Positions 1 through 5,459 of a DNA stretch of 5,459 bases are shown one piece after another; the first letter of the stretch is position 1, and each line of letters starts with the position of its first letter. The notes beneath the pieces are model-generated. The model made no database searches. It was not told where the DNA came from and saw only the letters and a program-made list of their open reading frames with translations. Source of the DNA: an uncultured Collinsella sp. (GTDB lineage Bacteria; Actinomycetota; Coriobacteriia; Coriobacteriales; Coriobacteriaceae); the NCBI GenBank assembly GCA_900757285.1, contig CAAENI010000269.1:1-5459 (forward strand), written 5' to 3'. The position numbers and the translations under genes were made by a program.

Positions 1-121
1 GGATATCAGCGGCGATTTCTCCATCTCGGTAAATAAAGATGCCTTCAAGTTCAGTATCGGTTCGAACTTCGAGGTAGCAACCCTGTTCAACGATTTTCTT
101 ACACTGACACCCATGTCATGA
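1..121 (+). CDS. C-terminal fragment of an unidentified protein (cut by left edge)
   Basis: An open frame enters from the left edge (first full codon at base 2) and runs 39 codons to a TGA at 119-121. The visible tail alternates polar and hydrophobic residues (DFSISV, AFKFSIG, FEVATLF), which suggests beta strands, and it ends TLTPMS. The + strand orientation matches the next two genes. The gap to the next start is about 155 bases, so it need not share their transcript. I do not recognise the family. Forty codons without a stop is weak evidence by itself; the plausible composition and the placement just before a leader region are what support it. Confidence 0.5.
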   Translation, partial: DISGDFSISVNKDAFKFSIGSNFEVATLFNDFLTLTPMS

Positions 122-261
122 GCAAGGATAACTAGCCGGTATAGAGTTGCTTGAGCGGGTATGCGGCTGTTCAAGTGACCCATCGATTTGTTTAAGAAAT
201 AGTTAAACTACGAAACAAACGGCATGTGAGTAACTCGCGACTCAGTGAGAGTAAAAGGGAT

Positions 262-273
262 AGGAGAAGAAGG
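262..273 (+). promoter_or_regulatory. Shine-Dalgarno region that sets the start of the first zinc-ribbon gene
   Basis: A purine run AGGAGAAGAAGG lies directly upstream of the ATG at 277. AGGAG ends 10 bases before the ATG and the AGAAGG part ends 3 bases before it. The alternative in-frame GTG at 226 has no such sequence upstream and would add 17 mostly polar and basic residues before the zinc ribbon. The ATG at 277 gives an N terminus beginning MFCPKCG, matching the MFCPNCG start of the next gene. Confidence 0.7.
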
Positions 274-276
274 TTC

Positions 277-1494
277 ATGTTTTGCCCCAAATGTGGCAGC
301 AAGATTGGTGATGATGCGCGGTTCTGTACCGAATGCGGCTTGCCTTTGGGTGGGCTCTCGGGCAAGACTGCGGCCGAGGAGGGGCCCAAGGCCGAGCCGT
401 CGGAGCGAGAATCATCGTCCGCTGAAGTCATAATGGAACCCACAGATACCGAAACGGACTCTGCGATTGGATCCGCGAATGCCGAGTCCACAGCAGAACC
501 GAGTCCCGAGCCGGTCTTGAAGACCGCGAGTAGCGGTCACTCCCAGATGTACAACTTCTTTATGCGACGCTGTCAGGTCGGCAACCGCCTAGTGCCGCAG
601 TTTGCCATCATGATCGCCGCATTTATTGCCGCGGCAGGCATCGCTTACGCTGCTTTCATGCTCTACAAGAACGTCATCGAGCCCAATCTCCAGCAGCAAT
701 CCGTGCAACAGAAGCAAGCGACCGAAAGGCCCAAGAAGGACGAGAGAGCGGCCGAAGAAGTTGTCTATACGTTGGAGGCAAAGTCATTGACGGTGTCTGC
801 TCCGGTCGACCCTATGCTCAATCAGGGCGAGCGGACTGACATGGAATGGTCCTATCCGCAACTTAAGAGCTCCACCAAAGACGACGCCGCAGACAAAATT
901 AACAAGGCGATTCTCGAGCCCCTTCAAATTGACGCGGAACGAACGAATCGAGCATCAGATAATGAGCAATCAGATGCTGAGTTGTACCCCGACGGCGAAT
1001 TTCCCTGCATATCGAGAAACGTGACGGTTACGTACATGGATGAGAACTATTTCTGTATCCGTGACGAGCGCTATTCGACGGGATGGGGCCCGCATGGCGA
1101 CACGGTTGTGACTGGTGTTATTTTTGATTTGCATACGGGTGATACTGTTAGTCCTCAGGACATGTTTGGCATTGATACCGAGGATCTTGCCAGTTCTATG
1201 AGTTCGGCAGTTTGGCCGTATCTTACGGAAATAGGCAGAGAGTATCCGTCTGACTACAACTCTATGCTCATGCGGAGCAATTCTTCAGACTATTCAATCA
1301 AGGGTTCAACATGCTTGTATGTGACATCCAAGGGGCTGGTGTATCGCACCGAAGACTATGAGCTCGGTACTTTTGCGGACGGCAATTGCGAGATTTTGGT
1401 TGCGTCCTGGGATGATGAGTCTCAAGTTGGGTCCGAAGTAACCCCTGATGAGGTCAAGGACGGTACAACGGTGAAAGTCGATAAGGAGGACTAA
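277..1494 (+). CDS. Zinc-ribbon, single-pass membrane protein with RsiV/PdaC-like (DUF3298-type) exported domain
   Basis: The protein has 405 residues from the ATG at 277. Residues 1-22 form a zinc ribbon with C3, C6, C17 and C20 (CPKC...CTEC). Residues 23-90 are an acidic, Ser/Pro/Ala-rich linker that is probably disordered. A membrane helix spans about 106-130, preceded by arginines (FFMRRC...NR), so the N terminus should be cytoplasmic and residues 131-405 outside. The exported part (about 163-379) resembles the RsiV/PdaC DUF3298 region: a WSYPQL segment, a helix rich in D/K, the turn GWGPHG (269-274) where the family often has GGAHG, then VIFDLHTGDTVSPQDMF, and near the end the YELGTFADG strand. 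Family members include the lysozyme-binding anti-sigma factor RsiV and the peptidoglycan deacetylase PdaC. Here no deacetylase or anti-sigma domain is present, so a binding or sensing role is inference. Four cysteines outside (244, 260, 346, 371) could form disulfides. It lies one base upstream of a gene of the same design. The zinc ribbon and topology are clear; the DUF3298 link is by motif recall. Confidence 0.88.
   Translation: MFCPKCGSKIGDDARFCTECGLPLGGLSGKTAAEEGPKAEPSERESSSAEVIMEPTDTETDSAIGSANAESTAEPSPEPVLKTASSGHSQMYNFFMRRCQVGNRLVPQFAIMIAAFIAAAGIAYAAFMLYKNVIEPNLQQQSVQQKQATERPKKDERAAEEVVYTLEAKSLTVSAPVDPMLNQGERTDMEWSYPQLKSSTKDDAADKINKAILEPLQIDAERTNRASDNEQSDAELYPDGEFPCISRNVTVTYMDENYFCIRDERYSTGWGPHGDTVVTGVIFDLHTGDTVSPQDMFGIDTEDLASSMSSAVWPYLTEIGREYPSDYNSMLMRSNSSDYSIKGSTCLYVTSKGLVYRTEDYELGTFADGNCEILVASWDDESQVGSEVTPDEVKDGTTVKVDKED
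1483..1489 (+). promoter_or_regulatory. Strong Shine-Dalgarno inside the end of the upstream gene
   Basis: AAGGAGG lies within the last codons of the first zinc-ribbon gene and ends six bases before the ATG at 1496. It fixes the start of the second gene and indicates that the two genes are translated from one mRNA, probably with coupling, because the upstream TAA (1492-1494) sits one base before the ATG. Confidence 0.85.
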
Positions 1495-1495
1495 C

Positions 1496-3115
1496 ATGTT
1501 CTGTCCCAACTGTGGATTTGAGCTTGATGGCGATTTGCGATACTGCACCGAGTGTGGCTATGCACTCGAAGATGCAAAGGCGGTGCTGAACTCTGCCAGC
1601 AACGAAGTGGCAGAAGAGCCTTCCGTTATCAATGAGGTTGCGGAAGAGATTTTCGCTAGTGACGAAACGGAGAAGGAGCCTTCCGCCGGTGCCGAGGCGG
1701 GGGAGGAAAAGTCGCCCGTGGAGAGCGAGCCCGTAGCGGACGAAGAAGACGACCGACCCAAGGACGACGTGTCGTCCGATGCAACGCCTTCGATTCCAGC
1801 CGTGCGCGCCGACCGACCAAAGCCGAGCAATCCGGTCGCCAAGCCCGTCGCGGCGCCAGCCCCTGCGCCTGCGGCGAATGTATCCGCACAGAAAAAGGAC
1901 CCCAAGGCGCTCTATATCGTCGGTATCATCGTTGGCCTGGCGGCCATTGCCATCTTTAGCTACCTGCTGTTCTTTAGCAAGTCCAGCGACGACGTTGCCC
2001 ATTACGGCCAGGACAAGGCCATCGTGGTGGCCCAAGAATCCAAGATTACCCCGACCGACGCAAAGGGCGAGAAGATCAAGAAGTACTCGGTGACCCTGAA
2101 CGGCGACAACGGCTACAGCACCAATGCTGAGGTTAAGGGTGACGAGGGCTTCACGGTAAGCCAGTTTTCCGATATCAAACCGGGAAAATATACCCTCACC
2201 GTTAGGGACTCCAAGTCAAAAGTCGAGTGGAGCATTCCCGTCAAAGTCGTCGATAACTCTAAATCCACTGATGCCGTAAAAGAGGTTTCCCTCGAGGTGC
2301 CTAAGGCCAACGAGGCCGATACAAAGACAGGCGAAGGCGACAAGAAGGATGGAGGCGCCGTTGCGGACAATACCGCTGCGTATGCCGCTTACAAGCAAAA
2401 GTGCCAGGAATATCTCGCGTGCTATGGAGAGCCACGAATTGTTGAGGTGACTGATTCTGTCTATGCGATGCGGGGGCTTTGTCTTGTCGGCCTCGTTGAT
2501 TTTGATCAGGATGGCCAGCCTGAGCTCTTGACCGTTGTGAACGGTATGAGCGATGACGAATTAAAGAGCGCTTGGAATGGAGATATAGAGGGACTTCAGA
2601 AGTCCTACACCGTAGAGGTTTGGTCGGCAGCTGATGGTGGCGTCAAGAGGCTTTACAGTCAAAATTGGCTTGATAACAGCAACGGAGGAACGATGTTTCT
2701 TCCGCTGATTAAAGCGGATGACGGCAGCATCCTCGTAAGCCAAAGAACATATGAGATGAGCAATGCGATTACGGCATTGCTTGCTGGCAGGCAGGCTTTG
2801 GCTGGGGACAATACTTCGGTATACGGCAAGAAAGGCGATGTTTTTTCGCTTGTAAGCAACTACGAGTCCTGGGGAGTTGCGCCGAGCGAGGGCAATGGCT
2901 ACGAATACTATTATGCGTCGGAGGGCAAGGACATTTCCGAGACGGACTATAATGCCCTATATCAGCAATTTGGCTATGGGCACAATTACCGGACATACTA
3001 CTTCTTTGATTTTTCAACCTCAGGTTACGGCTCTATTTCGGGGGAATCCCACGTCGATCCCAATCAAGTTGCGGAAGTCACCAAAGATACGCTCAAAAAG
3101 GTGGGAATCGAATAA
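1496..3115 (+). CDS. Zinc-ribbon, single-pass membrane protein with Ig-like region and FG-GAP/EF-hand-like loop domain
   Basis: The protein has 539 residues. Residues 1-22 are a zinc ribbon (C3, C6, C17, C20; MFCPNCG and CTECG), nearly the same as in the upstream gene. Residues 25-135 are a long linker, first Glu-rich and then Pro/Ala-rich (PVAAPAPAPAA). A membrane helix covers about 138-160 (IVGIIVGLAAIAIFSYLLFF), so the C-terminal 380 residues are outside if the zinc ribbon is cytoplasmic. About 171-252 looks like one Ig-like or similar beta domain (KYSVTLNGDNG, IKPGKYTLTVRD, WSIPVKVVD), followed by a charged spacer (265-292). About 293-539 is a second domain holding DFDQDGQPELL (335-345), where D335, D337, D339 and E343 are spaced as in FG-GAP or EF-hand calcium loops. 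The C-terminal part is rich in Tyr and Phe (GYEYYYASEG, YRTYYFFDF). The overall plan is TcaA/YvbJ-like, but I cannot name the last domain. Co-transcribed with the upstream gene and followed by a hairpin terminator. Function unknown; envelope sensing or ligand binding is inference. Confidence 0.88.
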   Translation: MFCPNCGFELDGDLRYCTECGYALEDAKAVLNSASNEVAEEPSVINEVAEEIFASDETEKEPSAGAEAGEEKSPVESEPVADEEDDRPKDDVSSDATPSIPAVRADRPKPSNPVAKPVAAPAPAPAANVSAQKKDPKALYIVGIIVGLAAIAIFSYLLFFSKSSDDVAHYGQDKAIVVAQESKITPTDAKGEKIKKYSVTLNGDNGYSTNAEVKGDEGFTVSQFSDIKPGKYTLTVRDSKSKVEWSIPVKVVDNSKSTDAVKEVSLEVPKANEADTKTGEGDKKDGGAVADNTAAYAAYKQKCQEYLACYGEPRIVEVTDSVYAMRGLCLVGLVDFDQDGQPELLTVVNGMSDDELKSAWNGDIEGLQKSYTVEVWSAADGGVKRLYSQNWLDNSNGGTMFLPLIKADDGSILVSQRTYEMSNAITALLAGRQALAGDNTSVYGKKGDVFSLVSNYESWGVAPSEGNGYEYYYASEGKDISETDYNALYQQFGYGHNYRTYYFFDFSTSGYGSISGESHVDPNQVAEVTKDTLKKVGIE

Positions 3116-3120
3116 AAACT

Positions 3121-3156
3121 GAAAGGGGCTTGGAAAACTGTTTCCAAGCCCCTTTC
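3121..3156. terminator. Bidirectional intrinsic terminator between convergent genes
   Basis: The arms GAAAGGGGCTTGGAAA (3121-3136) and TTTCCAAGCCCCTTTC (3141-3156) pair perfectly over 16 bp around the four-base loop ACTG. On the + strand the 3' arm ends in TTTC followed by TTAT. On the - strand the hairpin begins directly after the ATPase stop codon (3157-3159) and is followed by AGTTTTTATT, a better T tract. It lies five bases after the + strand TAA (3113-3115), so it most likely ends transcription of both convergent units. Confidence 0.9.
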
Positions 3157-4539
3157 TTATAGTAGTTGCTCGAGTCCAACAAGCCTCGCGCTGCTTGCTT
3201 GAGCCGCTCTATTTTGACACGCTTTGGTAAATCCACTCTTGCTAAACAAGTAATACTGTTTGATCGGCCGACCCAGCAGCGCGCTGCGCCGCTCGAGTGT
3301 TTCAAGAACATCGGTATCTACGGGCTCGTTTCTCCATTTGCACTCACCAACGATGAGCTCCCCATCGGCGCCCTCTAACACAACGTCAATCTCTTCTTGC
3401 CGGCGCGTGTTCGGGTTCGTGCCCCACCAAGAGCCGATTGCCTTGGGCAGCACATCCAGCTCGCTCTCAACAACCTGCCGCATCAACCACTGGCGGCATA
3501 CCTCTTCAAATGCAGGACCTACAAAGGTGGACAAATCATGCTTGGCGATACGCGCGGCCACAGCGGCTCCGAGCCCCTCCTCAATTGTTCCTGCGTACTG
3601 TGGAGCAAAACGATACCAAAACCTAAACAGGTTATCGCAGATCCGATAGACTACCTGGCGTTTTGTTGCCTTTACAACAGGCGTGACGCGCTCAACGATT
3701 CGCAGCTCGATCAATGCGTCGAGCAGTCGCGCGACCTGTGGCGTTGCGAGGTGGGTAACATCGGCAATCTCTTTGGAGCGTACATAGCCGTTGGCAATGG
3801 CGGTTATGACGGCATTGTAGATAGCCGGGCTGCGGACCTCTTGCAGCAGATAGTTCTGGGGTTCGGCATACAAAAACGCATCTTGACGCAACAGCGCATG
3901 CTCAAGGTTCCATTGAGTGGAACGCGTGCCATCGAGCTGTGATAGATAGAGCGGCATCCCGCCAACAACGGAATACAGCTCGATGACCCTTTCGATGGGT
4001 GCATCGGGAAGCATGAGCGCCGCGTCGAAGATGGTGAAGGGGTCAATGCGCAGCTGCATGGTGCGGCGTCCATAAAGAGGGCTTTGGTGTCCTAGTACCT
4101 GGTGTTCCATAAAGCTCATGGACGACCCGCAGAGTACGAGGAACAGCTTGCTCGTGTCTTTATGTCGATCGATAAGCGTTTGCAGGCACGAAGAGATGCC
4201 CGGATCGCTCTCGGCGAGGTAGGGATACTCGTCAATAATCAGAACGATTCGCTCTGTCTTGGCGTGTTCGAAGACGGATTCGAGTGCAACCTGGATAGAG
4301 GGGAACGCTGCTCCTGCGGCGCTATCGCCAAGTATCTCGCGGCTGAGCAGCGCGAGATTTTCGCTTGCAACGGTTTGCTGCCCAGTAAAGAAGATCACAT
4401 GGGGTTTGCCCTGTGTAAAGGCGTGAAGCAGGCTGGTTTTACCTACGCGACGCCTTCCATAGACTACAGCAAACTGAAAGGAACCCTTTTGATAGGCGGT
4501 TTCCAGGGATTCAAGCTCTTCCCGACGTCCAACAAACAT
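3157..4539 (-). CDS. Archaeal-type ATPase with C-terminal DUF234 (nuclease-like) region
   Basis: The protein has 460 residues, normal for this family (ATPase PF01637 plus DUF234 PF03008). The start MFVGRREELESLE is the classic family opening. The P-loop is GRRRVGKT (28-35), with K34 and T35 as the nucleotide-binding residues. Walker B is VLIIDEYPYL (99-108, D103 E104), and a sensor-like strand LFLVLCGSS covers 132-140. SPLYGRRT (153-160) and VVGGMPLYL (191-199) are further family signatures. A winged-helix segment covers about 238-290 (SKEIADVTHLATPQVARLLDAL). The DUF234 part begins near FRFWYRF (305-311), contains FVGPAFEEVCRQWL (339-352), then EIDVV (D385) and ELIVGECKW (E399, K401). The last three residues fit the D...ExK core of restriction-like nucleases. 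The start is supported by GAGG (4546-4549) six bases upstream. No partner gene lies downstream; the convergent terminator follows at once. An operator-like repeat covers its promoter. The biological role of these ATPases in bacteria is not established; DNA binding or processing is inference. Confidence 0.93.
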   Translation of the reverse strand: MFVGRREELESLETAYQKGSFQFAVVYGRRRVGKTSLLHAFTQGKPHVIFFTGQQTVASENLALLSREILGDSAAGAAFPSIQVALESVFEHAKTERIVLIIDEYPYLAESDPGISSCLQTLIDRHKDTSKLFLVLCGSSMSFMEHQVLGHQSPLYGRRTMQLRIDPFTIFDAALMLPDAPIERVIELYSVVGGMPLYLSQLDGTRSTQWNLEHALLRQDAFLYAEPQNYLLQEVRSPAIYNAVITAIANGYVRSKEIADVTHLATPQVARLLDALIELRIVERVTPVVKATKRQVVYRICDNLFRFWYRFAPQYAGTIEEGLGAAVAARIAKHDLSTFVGPAFEEVCRQWLMRQVVESELDVLPKAIGSWWGTNPNTRRQEEIDVVLEGADGELIVGECKWRNEPVDTDVLETLERRSALLGRPIKQYYLFSKSGFTKACQNRAAQASSARLVGLEQLL

Positions 4540-4549
4540 GATGCGCCTC

Positions 4550-4597
4550 GCTCATATACGTATTACTAACATATATATTACTAACACGTATATGAGC
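4550..4597. repeat. AT-rich 12-bp inverted repeat, operator-like, upstream of the ATPase gene
   Basis: GCTCATATACGT (4550-4561) and ACGTATATGAGC (4586-4597) are perfect reverse complements separated by 24 bases. The inner part holds a direct repeat (listed separately), and the centre ATATATAT (4571-4578) is itself palindromic. The block is far more AT-rich than the flanks. It begins 11 bases upstream of the ATPase start codon and overlaps the predicted -10 box. A DNA site for a dimeric or tetrameric regulator is the simplest reading. The long spacer and the likely transcription start inside it argue against an RNA hairpin as the main role. Confidence 0.85.
4561..4586. repeat. 11-bp direct repeat inside the inverted repeat
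   Basis: TATTACTAACA occurs at 4561-4571 and again at 4576-4586, a period of 15 bases. On the - strand, the coding sense for the ATPase, it reads TGTTAGTAATA twice. Each copy abuts one arm of the 12-bp inverted repeat and shares its edge base(s). Two same-facing sites within an inverted pair suggest cooperative binding of a protein on the promoter. Confidence 0.85.
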
Positions 4598-4614
4598 AAC
4601 TTTCCACCCGTCAA
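4587..4614 (-). promoter_or_regulatory. Predicted sigma-70-type promoter for the ATPase gene
   Basis: Read on the - strand, TTGACG (4609-4614) could be the -35 box and TATACG (4587-4592) the -10 box, with a 16-base spacer. The -35 matches consensus at 5 of 6 positions and the -10 at 4 of 6. The -10 lies inside the right arm of the inverted repeat, so a protein bound there would block RNA polymerase. Other AT-rich hexamers nearby could serve as the -10 instead, so the exact box is uncertain. Confidence 0.45.
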
Positions 4615-4641
4615 TCGGATGGCAAGGAAATGACAGCGTTT

Positions 4642-5459
4642 CTACTTAACGAGGCGCTTGAGTTTGGCATAGTCCTGAATTTGCTTTTTGCGCTTGGCGT
4701 TGAGGAGGTTGTTGAGGTCGAGCTTCTCGGCGGTGCAGCGTTTGAGTAGCGCGGAGCTATCAAAGCCGTTTGACTCAATGTCTTCATCCAGATCGTGCTT
4801 GAGCTTGGTCCATTTATTGAGCTGCGAGCGCACGTAGGCCGCGGGACGTTCTATCTCGTTGGCGATGTCGCGTACGCTGGTGCCCGTTCCAAACAACTCG
4901 CGTATCTTTGCCGTCTCCTTGCGCGTGCGCTCATTTTTGGCATCGGTCTTGCATCGATCGCTGCAGTAGTGCCGTTTGACGCCACGATGCCCGGCAAGTG
5001 AATAGGCGCGTCCGCACTGCTCGCAATAACCAATTTTGACGGTGCTCAGCTTGCGTGAAAAATCAAACCAGAGCCACGAGAGATAGCTGTCAAAGGAGAG
5101 GAACCCTGTGGACTCGTTACCCTGGAACACATCCACGTGCGCGCCCGAGAGATGCGAGATCACGAGTGCCTGCACCAAAGCGGTGAGTGCATCGCGGTCA
5201 TCATTTTCAAGTTCTTCGCGGCGCTCCTGGATATCTGCTTGAGGGTCGATTACATAGAAGCTCTCCTCTCTATTGCTGACCTTGAGTCGCGCTGAAATCT
5301 CCGAGCTGGAGTCTTCGTCCATGTAGAACATCGCCTGCAAAACACTGAAGTCATTGGCGGTGAGCTCGTGTTCAAAAGAGAGCACGTTGAGTGCAACGAG
5401 GGATTCTTCCTCGTCGATCATAAACATAAAGGCGTAGAAATATCCCGCATCGGATTCGA
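4642..5459 (-). CDS. Zinc-finger plus helix-turn-helix protein, probably DNA-binding (N terminus cut by right edge)
   Basis: The frame ends at a TAG (4642-4644) and stays open to the right edge. An ATG at 5425-5427 would give 261 residues, but ten more sense codons precede it (ESDAGYFYAF) and no clear Shine-Dalgarno is seen, so the true start is probably outside the window. Numbered from that ATG, residues 1-130 are an acidic, hydrophobic region with no motif I recognise. A zinc-finger-like module follows with C135, C138, C155 and C159 (YCEQCGRAY...HYCSDRCK), recalling the CGNR-type finger though without a CGNR sequence. Residues about 172-206 (IRELFGTGTSVRDIANEIE) look like a resolvase- or sigma-region-4-like helix-turn-helix. 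The C-terminal tail is highly basic (NAKRKKQIQDYAKLKRLVK). DNA binding is inferred from the finger, the HTH and this tail. It is transcribed toward the ATPase with a 102-base gap that contains a separate promoter, so the two may be independently controlled. Confidence 0.82.
   Translation of the reverse strand, partial: ESDAGYFYAFMFMIDEEESLVALNVLSFEHELTANDFSVLQAMFYMDEDSSSEISARLKVSNREESFYVIDPQADIQERREELENDDRDALTALVQALVISHLSGAHVDVFQGNESTGFLSFDSYLSWLWFDFSRKLSTVKIGYCEQCGRAYSLAGHRGVKRHYCSDRCKTDAKNERTRKETAKIRELFGTGTSVRDIANEIERPAAYVRSQLNKWTKLKHDLDEDIESNGFDSSALLKRCTAEKLDLNNLLNAKRKKQIQDYAKLKRLVK

Noticed and set aside
150..175. Possible hairpin CTTGAGCGG / CTGTTCAAG as a terminator for the left-edge gene
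   Set aside because: The stem needs two G-T pairs and an eight-base loop, and no T run follows directly.
200..210. Small palindrome TAGTTAAACTA, and a search for a promoter around 188-210
   Set aside because: The palindrome is only five bases per arm, and no -35/-10 pair with normal spacing could be found near TTGTTT (188-193).
226..276. Extension of the first zinc-ribbon protein to a GTG start at 226
   Set aside because: No Shine-Dalgarno precedes it, and the added 17 polar/basic residues would displace the zinc ribbon from the N terminus, unlike the sister gene. The ATG at 277 has a good purine run upstream.
1454..2035. Long open frame on the - strand opposite the second zinc-ribbon gene
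   Set aside because: It is Arg/Gly-rich, as expected from reading GC-rich linker codons backwards, and it lies opposite clear zinc-ribbon, linker and membrane-helix coding sequence.
3397..3942. Long open frame on the + strand opposite the ATPase
   Set aside because: The - strand frame encodes a complete, recognisable ATPase with all motifs. The + strand reading has no motif, no ribosome binding site and the composition of an antisense shadow.
4604..4622. Hairpin on the - strand (CCATCCG, loop ATTGA, CGGGTGG) as a terminator for the finger/HTH gene
   Set aside because: The stem is seven pairs with one T-G pair, no T run follows, and it overlaps the predicted -35 box of the ATPase gene. It may be chance.
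1..5459. CRISPR array, tRNA, transposase, attachment site or prophage genes
   Set aside because: No regularly spaced repeats, cloverleaf-like sequences, transposase motifs or phage proteins were seen on either strand.

Overview
The window is a moderate-GC bacterial stretch with two genes on the + strand and two on the - strand, plus the tail of a further + strand gene at the left edge. Organism, inferred only from gene style: a gut or host-associated actinobacterium of the Coriobacteriia type (Collinsella, Olsenella or Eggerthella relatives). Membrane proteins with an N-terminal zinc ribbon, DUF234-type ATPases and small CxxC/HTH proteins are common there. No rRNA or marker gene is present, so this assignment is tentative.

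Left part (1-3115, + strand). After a 39-codon C-terminal fragment and a leader of about 155 bases come two closely linked genes (277-1494 and 1496-3115). They are separated by one base, and the second gene's Shine-Dalgarno lies inside the end of the first, so they should be co-transcribed. Both proteins share one plan: a four-cysteine zinc ribbon at the extreme N terminus (inside the cell), a long acidic disordered linker, one membrane helix, and a large exported C-terminal region. The exported parts differ. The first resembles the RsiV/PdaC (DUF3298) fold; the second has an Ig-like beta region followed by a domain with an aspartate-rich FG-GAP/EF-hand-like loop. The plan recalls TcaA/YvbJ-type envelope proteins. 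A role in envelope sensing or maintenance is inference.

Middle (3116-3156). A perfect 16-bp hairpin separates the + strand pair from a convergent - strand gene and probably terminates transcription from both sides.

Right part (3157-5459, - strand). A 460-residue archaeal-type ATPase with a C-terminal DUF234 region (Walker A and B intact, nuclease-like D...ExK residues present) is preceded by a striking AT-rich element at 4550-4597. This element has a 12-bp perfect inverted repeat enclosing an 11-bp direct repeat, and it overlaps a credible promoter. It looks like an operator, possibly autoregulatory, and is the most unusual non-coding signal here. Upstream lies a gene cut by the right edge, coding for a protein with a CxxC...CxxxC zinc-finger-like module followed by a helix-turn-helix, probably DNA binding.

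There are no tRNAs, rRNAs, CRISPR arrays, transposases or attachment sites that I can support.
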